64,000 nucleotides of DNA from contig NZ_JBEJGY010000004.1 of assembly GCF_040253615.1 (NCBI RefSeq), positions 7,502,001 to 7,566,000 on the forward strand, read 5' to 3'. Below the pieces are notes generated by a model. It saw only the letters and a list, made by a program, of their open reading frames with translations, did not search any database and was not told the origin of the DNA. The DNA comes from Streptomyces sp. Edi4 (lineage in GTDB: Bacteria; Actinomycetota; Actinomycetes; Streptomycetales; Streptomycetaceae). Within the stretch, counting starts at the first letter, position 1; every line of letters begins with the position of its first letter. The translations under genes were made by a program, and so were the position numbers. This document shows positions 49,152-57,354 of the stretch, in pieces.

Positions 49152-51506
49152 ATGGCGAACGGAAGTGTCCTGCTGGCTCTGCGTGAGGACCCCCTCGGCG
49201 GGGGAGCCGATACGGAGCAACTTCGGCGTATCGGAAAGGAGTTGGAGAACCGGGGGCTCGAAGTGCGGTGGGCGCGGACCGCCGAGGCGGCCTGTGCGGC
49301 CCTGCGGACCGAGGCCGGTCTGACCGCCGCCATGGTGGCGTGGGAGCTGCCCTCCGAGCGCGGCCGCGCCGGCGCCGGTGACGACGAGACGCAGGCGGGG
49401 GGCGCCGGCGTGCTGCGGCAGATCTCCCGCCGGTTCAAGGACCTGCCGGTCTTCGTCGTGATGGCCGAGGACTCCGACCACGGTCTCGACCATCTGCCGC
49501 TGTGGGTGGCCGAGACGGTGGTCGGGTACGTCTGGCCGCTCGAGGACACTCCCTCGTTCATCGCCGGCCGCGTGGCCCACGCCGCGCACGCCTACGGGGA
49601 CGCCGTCCTGCCGCCCTTCTTCAAGGCGCTGCGGCGTTTCGACGACGCCCACGAATACTCCTGGCACACCCCCGCGCACTCGGGCGGCGTGGCCTTCTTG
49701 AAGTCACCGGTGGGCCGGGCCTTCTTCGACTACTACGGCGAACGGCTCTTCCGCACCGATCTCTCCATCTCGGTCGGTGAGTTGGGCTCCCTGTTCGAGC
49801 ACAACGGGCCCATCGGGGACGCGGAGCGCAACGCCTCCCGCATCTTCGGCTCCGACCGCACCTATTTCGTCCTGCACGGTGACTCCACGGCGGACCGCAT
49901 GGTCGGCCACTACTGCGTCACCACGGACGAGATCGCCCTGGTCGACCGCAACTGCCACAAGTCCGTCCTGCACGGCCTCGTGATCTCCGGCGCCCGCCCC
50001 GTCTATCTCGTGCCGACCCGCAACGGTTACGGACTCGCGGGCCCGCTCCCCGCAAGTGAGACCGCGCCCGGGGCGGTGGCCGCGCGGATCGCCGCCCACC
50101 CCCTGACCCCCGGGGCGGTGTCCCCCGACGCCCAGTACGCCGTCATCACCAACTCCACGTACGACGGCCTGTGTTACGACACCGTGGGCACCGCGCGTGC
50201 CCTCGCGCCGAGCACCCCCCGGCTCCACTTCGACGAGGCGTGGTTCGCCTACGCGCGCTTCCATCCCCTCTACGCAGGCCGCTACGGGATGGCCGTCGGT
50301 CCGGACACCTTCCCTGGCGATGAGCGGCCCACCGTCTTCGCCACCCAGTCCACCCACAAACTCCTCGCCGCGCTGTCGCAGGCCGCCATGGTGCATGTGC
50401 GGTCCGCTCCGCGCGCCCCGGTCGAGCACGACCGGTTCAACGAGGCGTTCATGATGCACGGCACCACCTCACCGCTGTACCCCGCCATCGCCTCACTCGA
50501 TGTCGCCGCCGCCATGATGGACGGACCCCAGGGGGAGTGGCTGATCAACGAGGCCGTGACCGAGGCCGTCCGGTTCCGGCAGGCCGTCGTGCGGACCGGG
50601 CGCCGCATCGCCGACGCGGGGGACCGGCCGGCCTGGTTCTTCGGCGTCTGGCAGCCGGAGACCGTCGTCGAACCGGACACCGGGACCCGTACCCCCTTCG
50701 CCGACGCGCCCTGCGCGCTGCTCGCCACCCAACCGCGCTGCTGGGAGCTCGACCCCGACGAGGACTGGCACGGCTTCTCGGGCCTGGGCCGGGGTCAGTG
50801 CATGCTCGACCCCATCAAGGTGACGCTGACCTGCCCCGGCGTCACGGCGGCGGGCGCGAGCGAGCCCTGGGGCATTCCGGCCCGCGTCCTCACCTCCTAC
50901 CTCGCCGAGCGCGGCATCGTGGTGGAGAAGACCGACACGTACACCACGCTCATCCTCTTCTCCATGGGCATCACCAAGGGCAAGTGGGGCACCCTGATGG
51001 ACGCGTTGATGGACTTCAAGGCGCTCCACGACGGCGAGGCCCCGCTGCGGCAGGTGCTGCCGCACCTGGTCGAGAGCCACCCCAAGCGCTACGGCGACAT
51101 CACCTTGCGCGCCCTGTGCCAGGACATGCACGAACATCTGACACGCGCCGACCTGATCGACGCCCTGGACACCGCCTTTCGTGACCTGCCCCGCCCCGTG
51201 GTCCCGCCGCGGCACTGCTATCAGCAGCTCATCCGGGGCGGCACCGAACGCCTGCGCCTCGCGGACGCGGCGGGTCGCGTGGCCGCGGCCATGGTGACGG
51301 TCACCCCGCCCGGCATCCCCGTTCTCATGCCGGGAGAAGCACTCGGCGCCCCCGACGGGCCGGTCCTGCGCTACCTCGGCGCCCTTGAGGCCTTCGACCG
51401 CGCCTTTCCCGGCTTCCACAGCGAGGCGCACGGCGTGGTCATCGACCCGGACACGGGCGACTACCTCATCGAATGCGTACGGGAAGAGGTCACGCGAGAG
51501 GTCTGA
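49152..51506 (+). CDS. Orn/Lys/Arg decarboxylase (fold type I, PLP)
   Basis: A 784-residue basic amino acid decarboxylase of the AdiA/LdcC/SpeC group that makes polyamines or raises pH. N-terminal receiver-like wing domain (about 1-130), then the major domain with EYSWHTPAHSGGVAFLKSPVG, FGSDRTYFVLHGDSTADRM, VDRNCHKSVLHGL and the PLP-binding ATQSTHKLLAALSQ, with Lys403 as Schiff base. The C-terminal domain runs from GIPARVLTSYLAERGIVVEKT to MPGEALG. The ATG at 49152 has GGAG at 49142-49145 with 6-bp spacing, preferred over ATG 49146 which is in frame two codons earlier. It lies 127 bp downstream of the DUF5825 gene; a role in the RiPP pathway is possible but unproven. Substrate cannot be chosen from sequence. 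Confidence 0.9.
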   Translation: MANGSVLLALREDPLGGGADTEQLRRIGKELENRGLEVRWARTAEAACAALRTEAGLTAAMVAWELPSERGRAGAGDDETQAGGAGVLRQISRRFKDLPVFVVMAEDSDHGLDHLPLWVAETVVGYVWPLEDTPSFIAGRVAHAAHAYGDAVLPPFFKALRRFDDAHEYSWHTPAHSGGVAFLKSPVGRAFFDYYGERLFRTDLSISVGELGSLFEHNGPIGDAERNASRIFGSDRTYFVLHGDSTADRMVGHYCVTTDEIALVDRNCHKSVLHGLVISGARPVYLVPTRNGYGLAGPLPASETAPGAVAARIAAHPLTPGAVSPDAQYAVITNSTYDGLCYDTVGTARALAPSTPRLHFDEAWFAYARFHPLYAGRYGMAVGPDTFPGDERPTVFATQSTHKLLAALSQAAMVHVRSAPRAPVEHDRFNEAFMMHGTTSPLYPAIASLDVAAAMMDGPQGEWLINEAVTEAVRFRQAVVRTGRRIADAGDRPAWFFGVWQPETVVEPDTGTRTPFADAPCALLATQPRCWELDPDEDWHGFSGLGRGQCMLDPIKVTLTCPGVTAAGASEPWGIPARVLTSYLAERGIVVEKTDTYTTLILFSMGITKGKWGTLMDALMDFKALHDGEAPLRQVLPHLVESHPKRYGDITLRALCQDMHEHLTRADLIDALDTAFRDLPRPVVPPRHCYQQLIRGGTERLRLADAAGRVAAAMVTVTPPGIPVLMPGEALGAPDGPVLRYLGALEAFDRAFPGFHSEAHGVVIDPDTGDYLIECVREEVTREV

Positions 51507-51564
51507 GGCGAGGGCGCGGGCGACCTCAACTACCCCTATGCGCAGGCAAGTTGAGCGACGCGAT

Positions 51565-52299
51565 TCAGCTCTGCGCTGTGGGCCGTACGACGATGTCGCC
51601 CACGTCCACGCTGGAAGGCTGCTCGATCGCGAAGGCGATGGCGCGGGCGATGGCGTCCGGTGACATCGCGATCTTCGCCATGCTGTCGAGGATGTCACTC
51701 CTCATGTCCGGCGCCATCGAATCCGCGAACTCCGTCCGCGTCATGCCGGGCGATACGACCGTCACGCGCAGGCGGTCGCCGGCTTCCTGGCGCAGGCCCT
51801 CGGAGAGGGTGCGTACGGCGTTCTTGGTCGCCGCGTACACCGCCTGGCGCGGCACGATCCGCAGCCCGGCGGTGGAGACGGTGTTGACGAAGTGCCCGAA
51901 ACCCTGGCGGCGGAAGACGGGCAGGGCCGCCGCGATCCCGTACAGGACGCCCTTGAGGTTGACGTCGATCATCTCCTCCCAGTCCTCGACCCGCAGTTCG
52001 TCCATCGGGGAGATCAGACCGACGCCGGCGTTGCTGACCAGGACATCCAGCCTGCCGTACCGGTCGCAGGCCAGCTCGACGAGGCCCGCCAGGTCCTCGC
52101 GGCGCTTGACGTCCGTCGGCGCGTACACGGCCCGGCCGCCGGCCTTCTCGATGCGGGCGGCCAGCGCCTCCAGGCGGTCCGGCCTGCGGGCGCCGAGCAC
52201 CACGGTGGCGCCACGCTCCGCGAGCAGGAGCGCGGTCGCCTCGCCGATTCCGCTGCTGGCGCCCGTGATCGCGACGACCTTGCTGTCGATTTCCGACAC
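51565..52299 (-). CDS. Short-chain dehydrogenase (classical SDR)
   Basis: A 244-residue NADP(H)-preferring oxidoreductase. The classical motifs are TGASSGIGEA (about 13-22), Arg in LGARRPDR, NAG in LVSNAGVG, catalytic Ser in NTVSTAG, and YAATK with Tyr and Lys. The GTG at 52297-52299 follows GGAGGTTCCACC. It is divergent from a TetR regulator with a strong palindromic operator in between, so it is most likely controlled by that regulator. Substrate unknown. Convergent with the decarboxylase, 58 bp between stops. Confidence 0.92.
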   Translation of the reverse strand: MSEIDSKVVAITGASSGIGEATALLLAERGATVVLGARRPDRLEALAARIEKAGGRAVYAPTDVKRREDLAGLVELACDRYGRLDVLVSNAGVGLISPMDELRVEDWEEMIDVNLKGVLYGIAAALPVFRRQGFGHFVNTVSTAGLRIVPRQAVYAATKNAVRTLSEGLRQEAGDRLRVTVVSPGMTRTEFADSMAPDMRSDILDSMAKIAMSPDAIARAIAFAIEQPSSVDVGDIVVRPTAQS

Positions 52300-52377
52300 G
52301 GTGGAACCTCCGGGAGATGAGTGGGGTGCGGCGCATGCTCTACGGTGGAACCGGAGGCGCCGCCGGTTGACCCCACA

Positions 52378-52401
52378 CTAAGTGGAGGAGCCTCCACTTA
52401 G
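52378..52401. promoter_or_regulatory. TetR operator palindrome
   Basis: Perfect inverted repeat with 11-bp arms (CTAAGTGGAGG and its reverse complement) around a 2-bp centre, in the 129-bp space between the SDR and TetR starts. TetR proteins usually bind such sites and repress both directions. Confidence 0.85.
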
Positions 52402-52428
52402 CAACGTGGACGAAGGAGCGAGCCGTCG

Positions 52429-53010
52429 ATGGCACAGGACACGGGACGCCCGCTGAGGGCGGACGCGCAGCGCAACAGGGACAAGATCCTGGCTGCCGCG
52501 GTGCGGGTGTTCACCGAGGAAGGACTGGACGCGCACTACGAGCGCGTGGCGAAGGTGGCGGGGGTGGGGACCGGCACCCTGTACCGCAACTTCCCGACCC
52601 GGGAGACCCTGATCGAGGCGGCGTACCGCAATGAGGTGGCCCGGCTGTGCGACGCCGTTCCTGGGCTGCTCGAGACCCTTCCCGCGCGCGAGGCCCTGCG
52701 GACCTGGATGGGGCACTTCATCGACTACGCCACCGCCAAGCTCGGCATGGCCGAGGCGTTGCGGTCCGTCGTCGCCTCGGGGGGCGACCCCTACGGCCAC
52801 AGCCGCGAAATGATCCAGACGGCCATCACCACGCTGATGGAGGCCGGTGTCGCCGCCGGAGCGCTGCGCCGCGACATCCTGCCCTCCGACCTGTTCGCCG
52901 CCCTGGCCGGAATCGCCCTCACCTCGGCCGAGCCGGCTCAGCGCGACCAGGCCGAACGCCTGCTCACGCTCACCCTCGACGGGCTGAGCGCGGCGCCGTC
53001 GCACGGCTGA
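52429..53010 (+). CDS. TetR-family transcriptional regulator
   Basis: A 193-residue TetR regulator. The N-terminal helix-turn-helix is NRDKILAAAVRVFTEEGLDA, VAGVGTGTLYRNFPTRETL (about 18-60); the ligand-binding C-terminal domain (SBP-type TetR_C) has LRTWMGHFIDYATAKLGMAEAL and a DLFAALAGIALT core. The operator lies 28 bp upstream of the start. It very likely represses the divergent SDR gene and itself, released by a small ligand. ATG 52429 is used. Confidence 0.94.
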   Translation: MAQDTGRPLRADAQRNRDKILAAAVRVFTEEGLDAHYERVAKVAGVGTGTLYRNFPTRETLIEAAYRNEVARLCDAVPGLLETLPAREALRTWMGHFIDYATAKLGMAEALRSVVASGGDPYGHSREMIQTAITTLMEAGVAAGALRRDILPSDLFAALAGIALTSAEPAQRDQAERLLTLTLDGLSAAPSHG

Positions 53011-53026
53011 CACCGCCCGCCCCGCG

Positions 53027-53056
53027 CGGCGCCGCCTCCGGGGGAGTGCGGCGCCG
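53027..53056. terminator. Convergent terminator hairpin
   Basis: CGGCGCCGC (53027-53035) pairs with GCGGCGCCG (53048-53056), 12-nt loop, between the TetR gene and the roadblock operon end. Confidence 0.55.
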
Positions 53057-53085
53057 CCGCGGGATGGTGCCGCGCCGGGCGCGGG

Positions 53086-53460
53086 TCACACCTCCAGTTC
53101 CGCCTCGACCTTCCTGAGCTGGTGACGCGCCATGGCCAGGTTGGCGCGGCCCTTGTCGAGCGCCAGGTAGAGGAAGAGCCCGTTGTGATTGCGCCCGGTC
53201 AGGAGCCGGATCAGGTGGTACTGGGTGCCCAGCGTGATGAGGATGTCCTCGATCTCGTCCTTCAGGCCGAGGAGTTCCATGGTGCGCACCTTCGCGCGCA
53301 CCACATCGGTGTTGCCCGCGGCGGCCACCGCGAGGTCGAGGTCCTTGCCGCCGCCCAGGGTGCCGAGGGCCATGCCACTGCTGTAGTCGACGAGCGCCAC
53401 ACCGATGGTCCCGTCGATGGTGGTCATCGCTTCCTTGAGCGCGGCTTCCGTGTTGGCCAT
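53086..53460 (-). CDS. Roadblock/LC7 protein (third roadblock gene of the operon)
   Basis: A 124-residue roadblock/LC7-fold protein: TIDGTIGVALVDYSSGMALGTLGGGKDLDLAVAAAGNTDVV, a long helix KVRTMELLG, and LITLGTQYHLIRLL with GLFLYLALDKGRANLAMARHQLRKVE. It is a clear paralogue of the first gene of the operon (similar GALVDW/YSSG...ALGT segments and FLYL.LDR/KG.LA.AR ending). Roadblock proteins of this type act as GTPase regulators (MglB-like) or scaffolds. ATG 53460 is preceded by AAGGAAG. Last gene of the operon, 74 bp after the preceding one. Confidence 0.85.
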   Translation of the reverse strand: MANTEAALKEAMTTIDGTIGVALVDYSSGMALGTLGGGKDLDLAVAAAGNTDVVRAKVRTMELLGLKDEIEDILITLGTQYHLIRLLTGRNHNGLFLYLALDKGRANLAMARHQLRKVEAELEV

Positions 53461-53534
53461 GGGATTCGTGCTTCCTTTCCGCTGTTTGACGTCTGTCGTG
53501 TTCCCCGGCCGGTCGGCCCGGGGACGGGTGGGAC

Positions 53535-53927
53535 TCATGGGGCCTCCAGTCGGCCGAGGCTGCCGTCGACCAGGTCGCCGATCCGCGCGCCGGCCCGGCG
53601 GGCTTCGAGATGCAGCCGCCCCACGTTCACGCGGGGCTGGGCGAGGAGGGTGAGCACGGCGGACGAGCCCGCCGCGTACGTGGCCACATAGCCCTGGTCT
53701 CCTCTCAACAGGAGTTCGAGGAACGCGCCTTGGCCCGCCGTGTCGGTCAGGCGCTGGGCCACGCCGAGTGCGGCGGCGGTCAGAGCGGCCAGCGGCTCGG
53801 TGTCGCCCGGGGCGTCCTGGGCGAGCACCAGCCCATCGACGCTGGCGGCCATGGCGCCGCTGAGTTGAGGCAACCGGACCCGCAGCCGCCGCAGTTCGGC
53901 GAGGACATCCGCCTCTGCCGCCATCAT
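53535..53927 (-). CDS. Roadblock/LC7-like protein (second roadblock gene)
   Basis: A 130-residue protein with the same fold: LRRLRVRLPQLSGAMAASVDGLVLAQD, PLAALTAAALGVAQRLTD, FLELLLRGDQGYVATYAAGSSAVLTLLAQPRVNVGRLHLEARRAGARI. The middle GYVATYAAG-type strand and the ARRAG helix are typical of streptomycete roadblock proteins in conservon-like sets. Start is ATG 53925-53927 with GGAG nearby (a second ATG follows directly). 35 bp after the DUF4388 gene. Confidence 0.8.
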   Translation of the reverse strand: MMAAEADVLAELRRLRVRLPQLSGAMAASVDGLVLAQDAPGDTEPLAALTAAALGVAQRLTDTAGQGAFLELLLRGDQGYVATYAAGSSAVLTLLAQPRVNVGRLHLEARRAGARIGDLVDGSLGRLEAP

Positions 53928-53962
53928 CTGTCTCCTTTCGGCACGCTGCCTGCGGACGCGGA

Positions 53963-54757
53963 TCACAGGGTGGCCTCAAGGCCGTCCCGCAGCCTGCGCA
54001 GCAGAGCCACGTCCGCAATGGATTCCGCCTCGGCCGACGCCAGCGCGACGGAGGGGGGCATGCCGCTCTGCGGCACGGTCGCAAGCGGGGTCTCGATCGC
54101 GCCGCACGCGGCGAGTCTGCGGACGTCCACCAGGGTGTGGAAGGCCGGGCGGCCGAGCAGCCGTGCGATGTCCTGCGGGGTGCGGAGCCCGTCGGCCAGC
54201 GCGAGAAGCGCCCGCTGGCGCCCGGTGACCGGCACGCCGCGCGCACCTCGCGCCGCCACCACCGGGGCGGTGTCGACCTCGGGGTGCGGCCAGAGCCTGG
54301 ACAGCAACTCCCGCCGCCGGGCCGCCTCGCGCGCCACCGCGCCGGCCGGCACGGGCCGCACCGGCCCGATCCAGTGCGCCACACCGTAGCGAAATCGCGT
54401 CGGGCCGCTGCCGGGTGTGAGCGTGAAGAACGCCGCGTCGAACAGTGCCCCGAGATGGCACAACTCCAGCTCTCCGTCGCTCACTTGACCGCTGTCCACG
54501 AGGAAGCGGCCCACCGAACCACGCGCTCCCGCCTGGTCGACGGCCCACTGCCAGCCCTCGGGGCGCAACCGGCCGCCGACCGTGAGCAGCACGTCGATGC
54601 CGGGAGCGGACGGACTCTCGGCGTGCACCACCTGGCCGTCGACGAGATACAGCGTGCCGCTGTCGCGCAGCAGCGCGCCGGTGGCCCGTTCGGCCACCAA
54701 CCGCCGCAGCATGGGCGAGAGTTGCCGCTCGTCGGTGGACTCGACTGTCCGGCTCAC
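53963..54757 (-). CDS. DUF4388 (PATAN-like) protein
   Basis: A 264-residue soluble protein. Its N-terminal half looks like a DUF4388/PATAN domain: MLRRLVAERATGALLRDSGTLYLVDGQVVHAESPSAPGIDVLL, then GRFLVDSGQVSDGELELCHLGALFDAAFF. The C-terminal half has a winged-helix-like segment TGRQRALLALADGLRTPQDIARLLGRPAFHTLVDVRRLAACGAIET. PATAN domains mediate protein contacts in bacterial signalling with GTPases. GTG 54757 overlaps the stop of the first roadblock gene by 4 bases (GTGA), so the two are coupled. Whether it binds DNA is unknown. Confidence 0.72.
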   Translation of the reverse strand: MSRTVESTDERQLSPMLRRLVAERATGALLRDSGTLYLVDGQVVHAESPSAPGIDVLLTVGGRLRPEGWQWAVDQAGARGSVGRFLVDSGQVSDGELELCHLGALFDAAFFTLTPGSGPTRFRYGVAHWIGPVRPVPAGAVAREAARRRELLSRLWPHPEVDTAPVVAARGARGVPVTGRQRALLALADGLRTPQDIARLLGRPAFHTLVDVRRLAACGAIETPLATVPQSGMPPSVALASAEAESIADVALLRRLRDGLEATL

Positions 54758-55149
54758 GCGAGTACCAGCCGTTCCGCCAGGTCGCGCAGTCGCAGTCGGG
54801 CGAGGGCGAGGTTGCCAAGCTCGCGATCGAGCCAGAGGTAGAGGAAGACGCTGCTGTCGTACGCCGTCCTGATGAAGCGCAGAAGGTGGTATCCGCTGTG
54901 CGCGGCGACGAAAACGTCCTCCACGGGCAGGAGTTCGTCGGCGGAGTCCTTGGCGCCGAGTGCGAACACGGGATGCTCGATGGCGCTCCTGGCGAACTCG
55001 GCGGTCTCCGCCGCGGCCGCCTCGTGGTCGCCGCCCGGCGAATCGCCGATGGTGCCGAGAGCGAGCCCGCTGGTCCAGTCGACGAGTGCTGCCCCGAGCG
55101 CGCCCGGCAGCCGCATCGTCTCCAGCAGGCACTCGTCGATTCCGGGCAC
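54754..55149 (-). CDS. Roadblock/LC7 protein (first gene of operon)
   Basis: A 131-residue roadblock protein: MRLPGALGAALVDWTSGLALGTIGD, AAAAETAEFARSAIEHPVFALGAK, DVFVAAHSGYHLLRFIRTAYDSSVFLYLWLDRELGNLALARLRLRDLAERL. It leads an operon of four genes on the minus strand (roadblock, DUF4388, roadblock, roadblock). Streptomyces conservons pair roadblock proteins with a histidine kinase-like protein and a Ras-like GTPase; neither is here. GTG 55149 has GAGGAGGGG upstream. Confidence 0.85.
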   Translation of the reverse strand: MPGIDECLLETMRLPGALGAALVDWTSGLALGTIGDSPGGDHEAAAAETAEFARSAIEHPVFALGAKDSADELLPVEDVFVAAHSGYHLLRFIRTAYDSSVFLYLWLDRELGNLALARLRLRDLAERLVLA

Positions 55150-55536
55150 GCGGAGATCCCCTCCTCGGTATCAGGTGATGACAGATCACAGCGGCCCGAC
55201 TCCGTTGCCGCAGTGACGGAGAAGTTACGCGCTGTGTCGTGAGAAGGGGGAAGTTCTGGCATTTTCCAGTGGGACATGCCGGCGGGTCGCTACGATCCGC
55301 CCGCGCATGGCGTTGTCGGGCGGCGGCTGGCGGCGCGGACGAGGTCGCGGCGCCGGCGAGCGGGGCCGCCAGCTCGGTTCGTGTCAGCCGCGACGCGGGG
55401 GCGACGGTCGTGCGGGCTCTTCGCGCGAAGGGGGCTCTCGCAGTACCTGTATCACCAGGAACTCCCAGACCTCCCGAACGCCTGTCAACCTGATCGAGTC
55501 GAAAGCGCCGACAGCGACAGACAGGGACGGATACCA
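55150..55536. promoter_or_regulatory. Divergent roadblock operon / SDR intergenic region
   Basis: 387 bp without a supported gene, holding the promoters of both units. No distinct operator was seen. A plus-strand open frame runs into the SDR start but lacks a ribosome site and homology. Confidence 0.3.
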
Positions 55537-56343
55537 ATGGCGGACAGCCAATTCACCACTCACGGGGAACTTTTTGATCTGAGGGGGAAAAGCGCCCTTG
55601 TCACGGGCGGCACCAAAGGAATTGGGGTGATGATAGCCCGCGGCCTTCTCCAGGCGGGCGCCCGCGTCGTCATCAGCTCACGCGACCCTGAAGCGTGCGC
55701 GGAGACTCAACGTCTGCTCTCCGAATTCGGCGACGTTCGAGCGATCCCCGCCGACCTGTCCAGGCACGACGAGTGCCGGCGCCTCGCTGGTCTCGTCAAG
55801 GCCGAATCGGAACGCCTGGACATCCTGGTCAACAACGCGGGAGCGATGCGGCGCGAGCCGCTGGAGACGTTCCCGGACGAGGCCTGGGACGCGGTGCTCG
55901 ACCTCAACCTCAAGTCGCCGTTCTGGCTGGTGCAGGCGCTCCTCCCCGCACTTCGCAGGGCGGGCACCGTCGATGATCCCGCGCGGATCATCAACATCGG
56001 CAGTATCGCCGCCATCCACGTCGCCCAGTCGCCCAACTACTCGTACGCCGGCAGCAAAGCGGCACTCCATCAACTCACCCGAGTGCTTGCCAGAGAGCTC
56101 GGCCCCCAGCACATCACGGTGAACGCGATAGCACCGGGAGTGTTCCCGTCGCGGATGATGGCGTCCACGCTCGACGCCGTCGGCGACACGATCGCGGCGG
56201 CGACCCCGCTGCGCCGGCTCGGGCGCGACGACGACATGGCGGGTATCGCCGTGTTCCTCGCCGGCCGGGCCGGCTCCTACCTCACGGGCACCATCATCCC
56301 GGTGGACGGCGGCATCGCCACGACCGCGACGGGCACCCCGTAG
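55537..56343 (+). CDS. Short-chain dehydrogenase (FabG-like SDR)
   Basis: A 268-residue classical SDR: TGGTKGIGVMIARGLL (about 23-38), NNAGAMRREPLE, IINIGSIAAI, catalytic YSYAGSKAAL, and the C-terminal PVDGGIATT typical of sugar or ketoacyl reductases. The N-terminus LFDLRGKSALVTGG is as in gluconate 5-dehydrogenase/FabG-like proteins, but substrate cannot be fixed. ATG 55537 is used. A helix-turn-helix regulator starts 36 bp after its stop on the same strand, probably co-transcribed. Confidence 0.9.
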   Translation: MADSQFTTHGELFDLRGKSALVTGGTKGIGVMIARGLLQAGARVVISSRDPEACAETQRLLSEFGDVRAIPADLSRHDECRRLAGLVKAESERLDILVNNAGAMRREPLETFPDEAWDAVLDLNLKSPFWLVQALLPALRRAGTVDDPARIINIGSIAAIHVAQSPNYSYAGSKAALHQLTRVLARELGPQHITVNAIAPGVFPSRMMASTLDAVGDTIAAATPLRRLGRDDDMAGIAVFLAGRAGSYLTGTIIPVDGGIATTATGTP

Positions 56344-56379
56344 ACTGCGGCACGCGCCTACGGTGAGGGGACGGCCACG

Positions 56380-57261
56380 ATGGAGCTACGCACCGAGATC
56401 CGGGAATTCCTCAGCTCACGTCGCGCCCGCATCGCACCCGAACAGGCGGGACTGCCCGCTTACGGCGGCAACCGTCGGGTCAAGGGTCTGCGCCGCGAGG
56501 AGGTGGCGCTACTGGCGGGGGTATCGGTCGACTACTACGTGCGCATGGAGCGCGGCAGCATCGCCGGTGCCTCCGATGGCGTGCTCGACGCGCTGGCCAC
56601 TGCCCTGCGACTCGACGAGGCCGAGCGGAACCATCTGTTCCACCTCGCGCGCCGGTCCAGGACGCCCAGCGGCCCGCGCCGGCACAAGCCCGCCACGACG
56701 GTGCGCTCGACCCTGCGACGCGTGCTCGACGCGATCTCCGATGCGCCGGCCTGGATCGGTAACGGCCGCTGTGACGTACTCGCGATGAATCAATTGGCTC
56801 GCGCGCTGTATTCACCGGTGCTGGCCGACGCGCGACGGCCAGCGAATACAGCGCGGTTCGTCTATCTGGACCCCGGAGCCAGAGATTTCTTTGTCGACTA
56901 CGACCAGATCGCCGGCGCCGTGGCCGCGAAGCTCCGCATGGAGGCCGGCCGCGATCCGCACGACGAAAAGCTGATCGCCCTGGTCGGTGAATTGTCGACG
57001 CGCAGTGAGCTGTTTCGGCAGAGGTGGGCCTCGCAGGACGTGCGTTTGCACCGCTCCGGCCGCAAGCGGGTGCGCCATCCCGTCGTGGGCCGGCTCGATT
57101 TGGACATCGAGTCCCTGGAACTGCCCGCCGAACCTGGTCTGCACCTCAACGTCTACACCGCGCCCGCGGGCACACCGACCGCCGACAATGTGGCGCTCCT
57201 CGCGTCGTGGGCGGCCACCCAGCAGTCACTGGCCACCGAGCCCGAAGCGCACAACGGGTAG
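56380..57261 (+). CDS. XRE-family regulator with MmyB-like ligand domain
   Basis: A 293-residue transcriptional regulator. The XRE helix-turn-helix spans about residues 1-80 (IREFLSSRRARIAPEQAGLP, RRVKGLRREEVALLAGVSVDYYVRMERG, LDALATALRLDEAERNHLFHLA). The C-terminal MmyB-like domain has WIGNGRCDVLAMNQLARALY, NTARFVYLDPGARDFF and a final LHLNVYTAPAGTPTADNVALLASWA. Members often regulate a neighbouring dehydrogenase gene and may bind fatty-acid or similar ligands. It directly follows the SDR gene. ATG 56380 is used. Confidence 0.93.
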   Translation: MELRTEIREFLSSRRARIAPEQAGLPAYGGNRRVKGLRREEVALLAGVSVDYYVRMERGSIAGASDGVLDALATALRLDEAERNHLFHLARRSRTPSGPRRHKPATTVRSTLRRVLDAISDAPAWIGNGRCDVLAMNQLARALYSPVLADARRPANTARFVYLDPGARDFFVDYDQIAGAVAAKLRMEAGRDPHDEKLIALVGELSTRSELFRQRWASQDVRLHRSGRKRVRHPVVGRLDLDIESLELPAEPGLHLNVYTAPAGTPTADNVALLASWAATQQSLATEPEAHNG

Positions 57262-57354
57262 TCCAGCCTCTGCGGCCTGCGGAGTTCGGCCTTCGGGGCG
57301 CCCCGTCCGGACGCCCTGGTCCCGTCCGGCTCCGTTTGCGGGTGGGGTCGGGCT

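Noticed and set aside
46685..49561. Minus-strand 958-codon frame opposite the radical SAM and DUF5825 genes
   Set aside because: Opposite-strand shadow of well-recognised genes, with no known domain.
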